A DNA stretch of 34,593 bases, from positions 1 to 34,593 of the forward strand of contig JBBTXL010000022.1 of NCBI GenBank assembly GCA_038062295.1, in the 5' to 3' direction. Origin of the DNA: JBBTXL01 sp038062295. GTDB lineage: Bacteria > Patescibacteriota > Minisyncoccia > GWC2-36-17 > WO2-46-25. The notes beneath the pieces are model-generated. The model was not told the DNA's origin. It saw only the letters and a program-made list of their open reading frames with translations, and searched no databases. Position numbers and translations under genes: made by a program. Positions within the stretch are counted from its first letter, which is position 1; the number at the start of each line of letters is the position of its first letter. Positions 16,299 to 22,986 of the stretch are shown piece after piece.

Positions 16299-17336
16299 TT
16301 ACAGTATTTTTCTTCCTATCGTATATGCATTATACCACAGCTTGTTTACCGGCAGATCCCACGAGCCGGGGTACTCCACAACAGCACCCCCAAATCCCTC
16401 TTTGAACCGCGCAAACCCTTCCCACCGCGCGCGGTCGCGCGGCGGCGTGCGGTCGGTCACCGTTCCCCAAAAGTCGTATTCCCAAAAACCCTTTTGTTTC
16501 GCAAAACGCATGATCTCCCAGTGCAAAAGATATGGCGCCATGACGTTTTTGTGCCTGTCGGACGACCCGCCATGCAAATAGGTCGCGCGGCGGCCGAAAA
16601 ACCCGACCAATGCCGCGGCCACCACTTCACCCTGAAGCTGCGCAAAAAACAACCGCATGGACAGCGGCGCGTTCCCACTCGCAACCGGCCTGCCGACGAA
16701 CATGTCCATCATGGCACGGTAATACGACACAGGGTGGGTGCGAAATTTGTTGCGCACCGCCGTTGCCGCAAGCAACGAAAGAAATGTTTCCGGGTCCAGC
16801 CGGTCCTTATGTTCCATCGTGATGATCTTCACTCCGTGGCGCGCGGCAAGCCGCATATTGTAACGCGTTTTTTGCTTCATGCGCGCAAGCAATTCTTCTT
16901 CCGGAAACGAAAGGTCGGCAATGATCGTTTCCTGCGCCTGAATTGTTTTGGGCGACGGACGAAACCCGCATTCCGCACAAGAGAACCGCGCATTGGCGTC
17001 GGGTTCCGCTTTTACAAAGATCGCGCCGGGCGGCACCATGCGGCGCAGCTGCTCCAGCAAAAACGAAACAACGGTTTGCGCGACGGCAGCGTTTGCAACC
17101 ACCGGACCGAACGGCAGATACCAGTATCGTTTGCCAAGCGGCAGCGCGCAACCGACCACCGTCGCCGCACACAGCATCATCCCCGCATCGTCAACAACCG
17201 TGGCGCGTACCACTTGATGTCCGAATCGTTTCTGGAATTCTCCCCAGTCGTACGATTGCAAAAAGCTGCCGCCGTTGGCGACAATAAACTCATTCCATGT
17301 TTTTTCGTCAACTTTCGGTTGGTAGAGAAATTTCAT
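16299..17336 (-). CDS. FemAB/FemX-family peptidoglycan bridge aminoacyltransferase
   Basis: A 345-residue protein of the FemAB family, enzymes with two GNAT-like domains that transfer amino acids from aminoacyl-tRNA onto peptidoglycan precursors. Family features are GGSFLQSYDWGEFQKRFG near the start, KTRYNMRLAARHGV in the middle, THPVSYYRAMMD, and YLHGGSSDRHKNVMAPYLLHWEIMRFAKQKGFWEYDFWG, followed by RWEGFARFKEGFGG near the end. It lacks the long helical arm of the staphylococcal enzymes. TAGCAT at 17344-17349 lies 7 bases before the ATG and is a weak leaderless promoter. It is first in the cell-envelope run and lies directly upstream of murE. Confidence 0.92.
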   Translation of the reverse strand: MKFLYQPKVDEKTWNEFIVANGGSFLQSYDWGEFQKRFGHQVVRATVVDDAGMMLCAATVVGCALPLGKRYWYLPFGPVVANAAVAQTVVSFLLEQLRRMVPPGAIFVKAEPDANARFSCAECGFRPSPKTIQAQETIIADLSFPEEELLARMKQKTRYNMRLAARHGVKIITMEHKDRLDPETFLSLLAATAVRNKFRTHPVSYYRAMMDMFVGRPVASGNAPLSMRLFFAQLQGEVVAAALVGFFGRRATYLHGGSSDRHKNVMAPYLLHWEIMRFAKQKGFWEYDFWGTVTDRTPPRDRARWEGFARFKEGFGGAVVEYPGSWDLPVNKLWYNAYTIGRKIL

Positions 17337-17366
17337 TGAACAGATGCTAGCGTGTAGGCGGAGTGT

Positions 17367-17516
17367 TTCCCATTTTCGCCTCTTGCCGAGTCGTGACAGA
17401 GATTTTCGCGAACGTCCGCCGAACCATCATCGTGGGGCCCCCTTGGGAGGGAGATGTGGACGGCGGCACAAGTGAGCTTGAAAATCTTCACAGCGAGGCC
17501 GAGAAGAAAATGGGAA
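17367..17516. repeat. Large imperfect inverted repeat between ruvA and the femX-like gene
   Basis: TTCCCATTTTC (17367-17377) and GAAAATGGGAA (17506-17516) are perfect 11-base arms. Further matches continue inward (AGATTTTC against GAAAATCT, CGCCG against CGGCG), so most of the 150 bases can fold into one branched hairpin. It may be a structured RNA, a terminator region for ruvA, or a small repeat element. No ORF here looks real. Confidence 0.5.
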
Positions 17517-17526
17517 GCACGACGAC

Positions 17527-18102
17527 TTATTTTCCCAATGCTTTCAGCGCTTCTTTGATGCGCAGCTCGGTCTGGGCGACGGTCTTGGGAACGCGTTTGA
17601 GCGCCGCCCGCGCATCGCGCACGTTCCAGCCAAGCCCCACGAGCGCATCGATTGCGTCGGCGTCCAGCGACGCATCCGCGTCTTCGGTGGCAACACCGCT
17701 TTTTGCGATCTTTTCTTTCAGTTCCACAATGATCTTTTGCGCCGTCTTGCGCCCGATGCCGGAAACTTTGGTGAAAAACTCGTCGTCTCCCCGCACAATA
17801 GCGCCTGCAAGCACCGCAGGCCGGTCAAGCCCCACAATGGTTAAAGCAACCTTTGGTCCCACGCCCGAAACCGAAAGGAGAAGTTCAAACAACTCCAGCT
17901 CCGCCTGATGCAAAAAACCGTAAATTTCCAGTGCGTCATCCCGCACATGAAAATGCGTGAATACGCGCGCTGTTTCCCCCGGCACGGGAGCCTTGGCGAG
18001 CGCGTCGGCCGCCATAAACACTTTATACCCCACCCCGCCGGCAAGGATAGAAATATACTTGTCGTTGTGAAACACCACCGGCCCTTCCAGGTAAGAAATC
18101 AT
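17527..18102 (-). CDS. ruvA: Holliday junction branch migration protein RuvA
   Basis: A 191-residue DNA-junction-binding subunit that works with the RuvB motor to migrate Holliday junctions. The N-terminal OB-fold starts MISYLEGPVVF. Two helix-hairpin-helix motifs follow (LLSVSGVGPKVALTIVG and FTKVSGIGRKTAQKIIVELK). The C-terminal RuvB-binding domain is at about 145-191 (IDALVGLGWNVRDARAALK). The length matches the family. TACACT (18109-18114) lies 6 bases before the ATG and no Shine-Dalgarno site is present, which is consistent with a leaderless start. ruvB and ruvC are not in the window. Confidence 0.97.
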   Translation of the reverse strand: MISYLEGPVVFHNDKYISILAGGVGYKVFMAADALAKAPVPGETARVFTHFHVRDDALEIYGFLHQAELELFELLLSVSGVGPKVALTIVGLDRPAVLAGAIVRGDDEFFTKVSGIGRKTAQKIIVELKEKIAKSGVATEDADASLDADAIDALVGLGWNVRDARAALKRVPKTVAQTELRIKEALKALGK

Positions 18103-18124
18103 ACCAGGAGTGTATCACGGCTTT

Positions 18125-18298
18125 TCATACCATAAAAGCGCACGGTAAGCCTGAGAGCAAAGAAATGACCTTTGGGGAGGCAACCCCACCCTTTTTGATC
18201 TTCTTAAAATCAATTACCAACTCCCACGGCTCTGCTTCCTTGGGTCGTTTCTTCAAACGAACAATGGGTTGCCGTATACGATGTATTTTTGCAGCCAT
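18125..18298 (-). CDS. Small basic protein, unknown function
   Basis: A 57-residue ORF starting MAAKIHRIRQPIVRLKKR. It is rich in lysine and arginine in its first half and has a hydrophobic end (ISLLSGLPCAFMV). I do not recognise it. The start at 18298 is preferred over an upstream in-frame ATG at 18352 because the extra 18 residues overlap AT-rich intergenic DNA. It lies between ruvA and the palindrome-bracketed gene, in the same direction as both. No clear promoter or Shine-Dalgarno site is visible. Confidence 0.4.
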   Translation of the reverse strand: MAAKIHRIRQPIVRLKKRPKEAEPWELVIDFKKIKKGGVASPKVISLLSGLPCAFMV

Positions 18299-18371
18299 AT
18301 GGTATTGAGCGTATCTCAAAATAAATATACCGTATAAAACAAAGGATTGCACACAAGATACGAAACAGTTT

Positions 18372-18409
18372 CATGTCGTTTTATTTGCTATCGCAAATAA
18401 AACGACATG
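18372..18409. repeat. Hairpin palindrome L, at the 3' end of the PaaX/Cas2-like gene
   Basis: A perfect 17-bp stem (CATGTCGTTTTATTTGC and its complement) surrounds a 4-base loop TATC. It ends 3 bases after the stop of the PaaX/Cas2-like gene. It is an inverted copy of palindrome R: the loop is the reverse complement of R's loop, and one stem pair differs by a compensated change. No T-run follows on the gene strand, so it is not a standard terminator. Confidence 0.95.
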
Positions 18410-18412
18410 GGT

Positions 18413-18991
18413 TCAACATAGTTCGAATCTATTCCGTATACCGCGGTCATCCTCCAACTCTTTCACGACAGCAAAACGCACATGCGGCTCTAAACCAAAA
18501 ATCTCCACAATGTAATCAATTTCATCTTTGCATGGGTATGGGTATACAAAAACGCTTTTCTGCAGTTGATAAAATCCCAGATGTTTCAACTTCAACGACA
18601 GTGCGTTTCTTCCCTTTTTCAACGGCTCGGGAATATCAAACAGCACCATACGCCATAACCCGTCCCACCGCGCTTGTTTGGAAAGAGTTAGGTGATTCAG
18701 ATTATACCGCACAGCCACCTGTGCGCCGTCTTTGCTCAACACCGGCGTGGTAACACCATATTTATCCTTTTGATAGTCAATGAGCTTTAACCGATGAAGC
18801 CGTTTTACTGCCTCGCGCAAACTGCGTTGATTTACCCTTTGCCATTCGCGAACCGCGGACGTAATAACACGAATGGAGTGATCTGGCCGTACGGTGAGCG
18901 ACAACGTTACTCCCGCAAAAAGCAGGATGAGTACTTTCTGCGCGACCGGACCCATCCGCTCTCCCTCTCTTTTCTTCGCGTTTTGTTTCAT
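18413..18991 (-). CDS. PaaX-like winged-helix protein with Cas2-like domain
   Basis: A protein of about 192 residues. The N-terminal half has a hydrophobic helix (KVLILLFAGVTLSL) and a winged helix-turn-helix (NQRSLREAVKRLHRLKLIDY). The C-terminal half has the PaaX/Cas2-like ferredoxin fold: WRMVLFDIPEPLKKGRNAL, LGFYQLQKSVFVYPYPC and a VRFAVVKELED ending. The aspartate in LFDIPE matches the position of the Cas2 catalytic aspartate. No cas1, other cas genes or repeats are nearby, so a CRISPR role is unlikely; a regulator or solo nuclease is possible. I chose the ATG at 18991 because GGAG lies 6 bases upstream, just at the edge of palindrome R; an ATG at 19003 is in frame. The gene is flanked on both sides by near-identical hairpins. 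Confidence 0.85.
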   Translation of the reverse strand: MKQNAKKREGERMGPVAQKVLILLFAGVTLSLTVRPDHSIRVITSAVREWQRVNQRSLREAVKRLHRLKLIDYQKDKYGVTTPVLSKDGAQVAVRYNLNHLTLSKQARWDGLWRMVLFDIPEPLKKGRNALSLKLKHLGFYQLQKSVFVYPYPCKDEIDYIVEIFGLEPHVRFAVVKELEDDRGIRNRFELC

Positions 18992-19000
18992 ACGTTGCTC

Positions 19001-19038
19001 CATGTCGTTTTACTTGCGATAGCAAGTAAAACGACATG
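19001..19038. repeat. Hairpin palindrome R, at the 5' end of the PaaX/Cas2-like gene
   Basis: A perfect 17-bp stem (CATGTCGTTTTACTTGC and its complement) surrounds the loop GATA. It is the inverted partner of palindrome L. On the gene strand a -10-like TATCAT (19044-19049) ends 6 bases before the palindrome's edge ATG. The transcript would then start at the hairpin and place GGAG (18998-19001) just after it for the gene start at 18991. No convincing -35 is visible. Confidence 0.95.
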
Positions 19039-19060
19039 GAGGAATGATAACATGGTCTGA

Positions 19061-19097
19061 GAAAAAGAAAAAGCCTGCCCGAATGTATCGAACAGGC
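19061..19097 (-). terminator. Rho-independent terminator for the orphan gene at 19155-19553
   Basis: On the minus strand GCCTGTTCG (19097-19089) pairs with CGGGCAGGC (19081-19073), including two G-T pairs, around a 7-base loop. A T-rich run (TTTTTCTTTTTC) follows. It separates the orphan gene from the palindrome-bracketed unit. Confidence 0.7.
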
Positions 19098-19154
19098 GGG
19101 CCCGGGGACGCGCCCGCGGGCTTTGGTTTATGAAATTAAACTTCGTAAAATCTA

Positions 19155-19553
19155 CTACAGCGTTTCTTGTAATTTTCTGAGTTCGGAAAGATCAATGTCC
19201 TCGTCCTTACCAGCTATTGTAAACTTAACAATATTGTCTAGATGGATAAAATCATCGTGCATACTATGCGCGCCATCCAAACTGGGAGTTGCAAAATTAC
19301 TACCTACAATTACTATTTTCCCCTCTTCTACAATAATACGACGGAAACTAGTACAAAAACCTTGATCATTTGATAAGTCAACACAAAATCTTCCTTGAGT
19401 ATAATCAGACTTAACAGCCTCAAGACCTAGCGCGCGAAAAAAGTCGTACGCTTTTAGAATAATTTCTCTATTTTTTTCTTTTTTCACATCCAACTCCTCC
19501 TCGTTTTGGTTGTTAGGGAGCTGTTTTTTGTCGTCTGAAAGTTTTTCGTCCAT
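19155..19553 (-). CDS. Orphan hypothetical protein, AT-rich
   Basis: A 132-residue protein that I do not recognise. The first 35 residues are charged and probably disordered (DEKLSDDKKQLPNNQNEEEL). Residues 36-132 could form a small alpha/beta domain (REIILKAYDFFRALGLEA, FRRIIVEEGKIVIVG, FIHLDNIVKFTIAG). Base composition is clearly richer in A and T than the surrounding genes, which suggests a different origin. It has its own promoter with a G10 tract in the spacer (19585-19615) and its own terminator (19061-19097). It is divergent from uvrB. The isolated, switchable-looking control suggests an accessory or surface-related role, but nothing in the sequence identifies it. Confidence 0.7.
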   Translation of the reverse strand: MDEKLSDDKKQLPNNQNEEELDVKKEKNREIILKAYDFFRALGLEAVKSDYTQGRFCVDLSNDQGFCTSFRRIIVEEGKIVIVGSNFATPSLDGAHSMHDDFIHLDNIVKFTIAGKDEDIDLSELRKLQETL

Positions 19554-19584
19554 GGTTAATGGTTGTTATTGGTTATTCGTCTTC

Positions 19585-19615
19585 ATAGTACCCCCCCCCC
19601 GAGGCAACATGTCAA
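19585..19615 (-). promoter_or_regulatory. Promoter with G10 tract in the spacer, possibly phase-variable
   Basis: On the minus strand a consensus TTGACA (19615-19610) is followed by a 19-base spacer and TACTAT (19590-19585). Ten consecutive G (C on the plus strand, 19591-19600) fill the half of the spacer next to the -10. Loss of two G would give the optimal 17-base spacing. Transcription would start near 19578, about 25 bases before the ATG at 19553. Confidence 0.65.
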
Positions 19616-19631
19616 TCCGACCACAAGACTG

Positions 19632-19661
19632 TTTACAAGGTAACCCGAACGGGCATATGAT
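19632..19661 (+). promoter_or_regulatory. uvrB promoter
   Basis: TTTACA (19632-19637), an 18-base spacer and TATGAT (19656-19661) end 8 bases before the uvrB ATG at 19670. The message should have a leader of at most about two bases. There is no Shine-Dalgarno site. Confidence 0.65.
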
Positions 19662-19669
19662 ACATAGTT

Positions 19670-21661
19670 ATGCCGCAGTTCACACTCACATCTCCATTTA
19701 ACCCCGCCGGATCACAACCGGAGGCGATTCACGCGCTTGCTGAAGGGGTAAAAAACGGTGTGCCGTCGCAGACGCTCGTGGGTGTGACGGGCTCGGGCAA
19801 AACATTCACCGTGGCGAACGTCATCGCGCAGACGCAGAAACCGACGCTTGTCATTTCGCACAATAAAACGCTCGCGTATCAGCTGTACGAGGAATTCAAG
19901 GAATTTTTCCCGAACAACTCGGTACATTACTTTGTGTCTTACTACGATTACTATCAGCCGGAGGCATATATCCCTCAAACCGATACCTATATAGACAAGG
20001 ACGTGAAGATCAACGAAGAGTTGGACCGCCTGCGCCACGAGGCGACGCAAGCGGTGCTTTCGCGCAACGATTGCATTGTGGTTGCCTCCGTCTCGTGCAT
20101 CTACAACATCGGCTCGCCGGAAAACTACGAGAATATGTCGCTGACGCTTTCGGAAGGACAGCCCATGCCGCGCAAAGAATTGTTGAAACACCTGGTCGCG
20201 TTGCAGTACCAGCGCAACGAAGTGGAAAAAACGCCTGGCGTGTTTCAGGCAAAGGGCGAAATGGTGCATGTGTATCCCTCCACGGGCAACGACATCGTGC
20301 GCATCGTATTTAGGAAAGAAACTGTGGAAAATATTTTTGTCGCGGAAGCGTCCGCGGAACCCGTATGGAAGCGCGTGCAGGGTGTGCGGTTGTTCCCCGC
20401 AAAATTCTGGCTTGCGGAACAAAAAAAGATACCGCTTGCGGTCGCCAACATCCAAAACGAACTGCACGAGCGACTCGAGGAGCTCAAAAAAGAGAACAAA
20501 CTGCTTGAGATGCAGCGGCTTTCGGAACGCACCAATTTTGACATGGAAATGCTCTCGTCGGCTGGGTATTGCCACGGCATTGAAAACTACTCGCGCCAGA
20601 TAGAATTTCGTGAAGCCGGCTCTCCCCCGTTCACACTCATTGACTACTTTAAACACGCCTATAGCGACAATTTTCTCATTGTGGTAGACGAATCACACAT
20701 GACCGTGCCGCAGGTACGCGGGATGTACCACGGCGACAAAGCGCGCAAAGACACGCTTATCAACTACGGCTTCCGCCTGCCGTCGGCGCGCGACAACCGC
20801 CCCCTTACCTTTGCCGAGTTTGAAAAAAAGCTTTGCGCCACCATTTTCATGTCCGCAACCCCATCCGATTACGAACTTGAAAAGTCGCGTGGGCATACTG
20901 TGGAACAATTGGTGCGCCCGACGGGGCTTTTGGACCCGACTATTTCCGTACGAAAAATAGAAGGGCAGGTGCGCGACGTTATTGCCGAGATCAAACAGCG
21001 CGTGATGCACCGGCAACGCGTGCTGGTTACCGTGCTCACCAAACGCATGGCGGAAGACCTGGCAGATTTTTTGGTGAATGAAGGCGTGAAAGCGCATTAC
21101 CTGCATTCTGAAGTGAAAACGCTGGAGCGCGCCGATACCCTGCGCGATCTGCGGCTTGGCACTTATGATGTCATCGTTGGTGTCAACCTCCTGCGGGAAG
21201 GCATCGACCTGCCCGAGGTTTCGCTCGTTGCTATTTTAGACGCGGATAAAGAGGGATTTTTGCGCAACAAGACCACACTCATCCAAACCATGGGACGCGC
21301 GGCGCGGCACCTAGACGGCGCGGTCATTATGTATGCGGACACCATGACGCAATCCATCCGGGCGGCGATTGCCGAAACTGAACGCCGCCGGAAAATACAG
21401 GAAACATACAACCAAACGCATGGCATCACGCCGCAGCAGATCAAAAAACCGATCCGTGAAAAAGCGGCGACACAGAAAAAAGAGGAGGGGAACGATATTT
21501 TTTCCGATATCCCGCCTGGACTGCTTGCGGAAACAAAAAATGTGAAAAAACTGATTGCCAACGCGACCAAACAAATGAAAAAAGCCGCGGCGGATCTTGA
21601 TTTTGAAACGGCACAGCGGCTCAAAGAGAAAATTGCAGAAATGAAAAAGTACCAAAGATAA
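19670..21661 (+). CDS. uvrB: Excinuclease ABC subunit B
   Basis: The damage-verifying helicase-like subunit of nucleotide excision repair, which loads onto DNA from UvrA and recruits UvrC. It is a full-length 663-residue copy. Features in order: LVGVTGSGKTFTVANV (Walker A), the YYDYYQPEAYIPQTDTYI beta-hairpin that clamps the strand, LIVVDESHMTVPQVRGMY (Walker B region), FMSATPSDYELE, LTKRMAEDLADFL, LLREGIDLPEVSLVAILDADKEG, and a C-terminal UVR domain (about 625-660, KKAAADLDFETAQRLKEKI) that binds UvrC. It stands alone on the plus strand with its own leaderless-type promoter. uvrA and uvrC are not in the window. Confidence 0.99.
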   Translation: MPQFTLTSPFNPAGSQPEAIHALAEGVKNGVPSQTLVGVTGSGKTFTVANVIAQTQKPTLVISHNKTLAYQLYEEFKEFFPNNSVHYFVSYYDYYQPEAYIPQTDTYIDKDVKINEELDRLRHEATQAVLSRNDCIVVASVSCIYNIGSPENYENMSLTLSEGQPMPRKELLKHLVALQYQRNEVEKTPGVFQAKGEMVHVYPSTGNDIVRIVFRKETVENIFVAEASAEPVWKRVQGVRLFPAKFWLAEQKKIPLAVANIQNELHERLEELKKENKLLEMQRLSERTNFDMEMLSSAGYCHGIENYSRQIEFREAGSPPFTLIDYFKHAYSDNFLIVVDESHMTVPQVRGMYHGDKARKDTLINYGFRLPSARDNRPLTFAEFEKKLCATIFMSATPSDYELEKSRGHTVEQLVRPTGLLDPTISVRKIEGQVRDVIAEIKQRVMHRQRVLVTVLTKRMAEDLADFLVNEGVKAHYLHSEVKTLERADTLRDLRLGTYDVIVGVNLLREGIDLPEVSLVAILDADKEGFLRNKTTLIQTMGRAARHLDGAVIMYADTMTQSIRAAIAETERRRKIQETYNQTHGITPQQIKKPIREKAATQKKEEGNDIFSDIPPGLLAETKNVKKLIANATKQMKKAAADLDFETAQRLKEKIAEMKKYQR

Positions 21662-21697
21662 AAAAGGAGGTACAGAGCTAAGCCCTATACCCCCAAG

Positions 21698-21792
21698 TTG
21701 TTGCGTGCTGAGAGAGTTCACAATTTAGGAGGATTGTGATGAATGCCCCCTCCTAAGAACCCTCTCCCTCAATACGCAGGAACAAATTTTTC
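21698..21792 (+). terminator. Extended 88-base hairpin downstream of uvrB (terminator or structured RNA)
   Basis: Nested stems pair TTGTT/AACAA, GCGT/ACGC, GAGAGAGTTC (21710-21719) with GAACCCTCTC (21757-21766, one mismatch), and TTAGGAGG (21725-21732) with CCTCCTAA (21749-21756). A run of five T follows (21787-21791). It lies 37 bases after uvrB and may end its transcript, but it is much longer than a usual terminator. Confidence 0.55.
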
Positions 21793-21824
21793 ATGACCGG
21801 GAACATTATACCCGACACATTTGC

Positions 21825-21890
21825 GAGCCCAAATCGTAGAAATGGGCTCACAGAAACCATTGTTGCGGCAAAAATTTATGCAATTTTTGC
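21825..21890. other. Two further stem-loops in the uvrB downstream region
   Basis: GAGCCCA/TGGGCTC (21825-21831 with 21843-21849) and GCAAAAATT/AATTTTTGC (21868-21876 with 21882-21890) are perfect stems. The 338-base stretch 21662-21999 contains no convincing gene; a 34-codon ORF from 21793 has no good start signal. The density of stems suggests a structured RNA or a decayed element. Confidence 0.5.
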
Positions 21891-21971
21891 AGAGTAACTC
21901 AGATGAATTTACACTGGGTGAAATTTCAGGCATGTATCATCACCCCCTTCTCTCCAAAGAGCTATGATTGA

Positions 21972-22013
21972 ATAAGTATCCCTCCAACATCGCGCGATGT
22001 CAACGATACTTAT
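21972..22013 (-). terminator. Stem-loop at the end of the small membrane gene
   Basis: ATAAGTATC (21972-21980) and GATACTTAT (22005-22013) pair perfectly around an inner palindrome ACATCGCGCGATGT (21987-22000). The structure overlaps the last codons and stop of the minus-strand gene ending at 22000. T-runs are weak, so termination is likely but not certain. Confidence 0.6.
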
Positions 22014-22263
22014 CCACCACACCATTAAGGTGATGTCCTTGTGACTCAACAATACGGGAAATCTCGCAAACCATCATCCATCCCAATACGACCATTGCAA
22101 GGCCTATGAGCATGACCCGCGCGCAATCCGCGAATGGGTACTGCCACCCCATTGGTGCGCTCACTTTCGTGATCACACCAATAAAAACAATGAAACCTGA
22201 AACAATGAGGGCAACCGCCACCCAAGCCCCCACCCTGTCAGTCAATCGTATTCTTCCTTTCAC
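22000..22263 (-). CDS. Small two-helix membrane protein, unknown function
   Basis: An 87-residue protein that I do not recognise. It has a basic start (KGRIRLTDRVG), a first hydrophobic helix at about residues 13-32 and a second at about 48-67, then a polar tail ending in VVDKYR. It starts with GTG at 22263, chosen because a textbook AGGAGG lies 7 bases upstream. Its promoter is consensus (TTGACA, 16 bases, TATAAT) with a leader of about 39 bases. This arrangement differs from the leaderless genes around it and may mark an acquired gene or a strongly expressed one. It lies 77 bases downstream of udg in the same direction. Confidence 0.75.
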   Translation of the reverse strand: MKGRIRLTDRVGAWVAVALIVSGFIVFIGVITKVSAPMGWQYPFADCARVMLIGLAMVVLGWMMVCEISRIVESQGHHLNGVVDKYR

Positions 22264-22308
22264 GCAAGCACCTCCTTTAGTGTGATTTTTGAAACTGCAC
22301 TGCGAAGT

Positions 22309-22336
22309 ATTATATCACTTTTTATTACTCTGTCAA
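22309..22336 (-). promoter_or_regulatory. Consensus sigma70-type promoter with leader and Shine-Dalgarno site
   Basis: On the minus strand TTGACA (22336-22331), 16 bases and TATAAT (22314-22309) are both perfect consensus. The expected start near 22302 leaves a leader of about 39 bases that contains AGGAGG 7 bases before the GTG start at 22263. It is the clearest leadered gene in the window. Confidence 0.85.
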
Positions 22337-22340
22337 TACC

Positions 22341-22970
22341 CTAAAATAGCGATTTTTGCTCAACTTTTTGCGTCTCCAATTTTGGGACAGCGCCATCCGT
22401 ACCATCTCGCGAAGGAGGGTTGCGTAAGATTTCCGGAAGTTTATGAAAATCATTTTTCAGTTCCCCAAGTACCGCGGTGGAGCGCAATGCGGCAGCGGGG
22501 TGGTACACGGGAACGATGAGTTGCGAGTTCACCCACGCTGGTGTGCCGCGGTCGCGGGATATTTTTGCAAGCGGCAAAAAGTAATTCATGGAGAAACGCC
22601 CCAGGGTCACTATCATCTTTGGGTTCAAAAGTTCTATTTGCCGCGTGAGGTACGGCTTGTAGCTTTCAATTTCTTCGGGGGTTGGGTCTCTGTTTTCGGG
22701 CGGACGGCGTTTCACGATATTGGTGATATACACGCCCTCACGCGGCCAGCCGACGCTTTTTAAAAGTTCGTCTAGCAATTTCCCCGCGCGTCCCACAAAC
22801 GGGCGTCCGAGTTTGTCTTCGTGAAATCCGGGCGCTTCACCGATAAACATCACTGCCGCATCAACATCCCCTTCCCCAAACACCAAGTTCGCCTCACCGG
22901 TAAGCGGCAAACCGAGGTCTCTTTCCATTTCTGCTTTCAGGTTTTCCAATGCGACTTTTTTATCCTCCAT
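22341..22970 (-). CDS. udg: Family-4-type uracil-DNA glycosylase lacking Fe-S cysteines
   Basis: A protein of about 209 residues that should remove uracil from DNA. Family motifs are VMFIGEAPGFHEDKLGRPFVG (motif 1), YITNIVKRRPPENRDPTPEE and VPVYHPAAAL (motif 3). Family-4 enzymes normally hold a 4Fe-4S cluster with four cysteines; this protein has no cysteine at all. The usual CxxC near the start is lost, IVKCRPP reads IVKRRPP, and the following cysteine site reads ESYKPYL. The fold and catalytic motifs are intact, so an active cluster-free enzyme is likely. The start is uncertain: MEDKKVAL at 22970 is preferred, with 22985 as the alternative. It follows dcd after the 282-bp structured element. 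Confidence 0.9.
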   Translation of the reverse strand: MEDKKVALENLKAEMERDLGLPLTGEANLVFGEGDVDAAVMFIGEAPGFHEDKLGRPFVGRAGKLLDELLKSVGWPREGVYITNIVKRRPPENRDPTPEEIESYKPYLTRQIELLNPKMIVTLGRFSMNYFLPLAKISRDRGTPAWVNSQLIVPVYHPAAALRSTAVLGELKNDFHKLPEILRNPPSRDGTDGAVPKLETQKVEQKSLF

Positions 22971-22986
22971 AAACACAAACAGCATT

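Noticed and set aside
17363..17908. A 181-codon plus-strand ORF
   Set aside because: It is antisense to ruvA and serine-rich without domains.
18413..18991. CRISPR-associated Cas2
   Set aside because: The protein has a winged-helix start as in PaaX, and there are no repeats, cas1 or other cas genes nearby.
18777..19037. An 86-codon ORF starting in palindrome R, 6 bases after a -10-like box
   Set aside because: It is out of frame with the PaaX/Cas2-like gene, and the same MSFYLLSQ start arises from palindrome L only because of the repeat. A leader peptide cannot be excluded.
18360..19050. Target-site duplication around the palindrome-bracketed unit
   Set aside because: The bases just outside the two palindromes do not match, so insertion by a standard transposase is not shown.
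21793..21897. A 34-codon ORF downstream of uvrB
   Set aside because: No convincing start signal, no domain, and it crosses two stem-loops.
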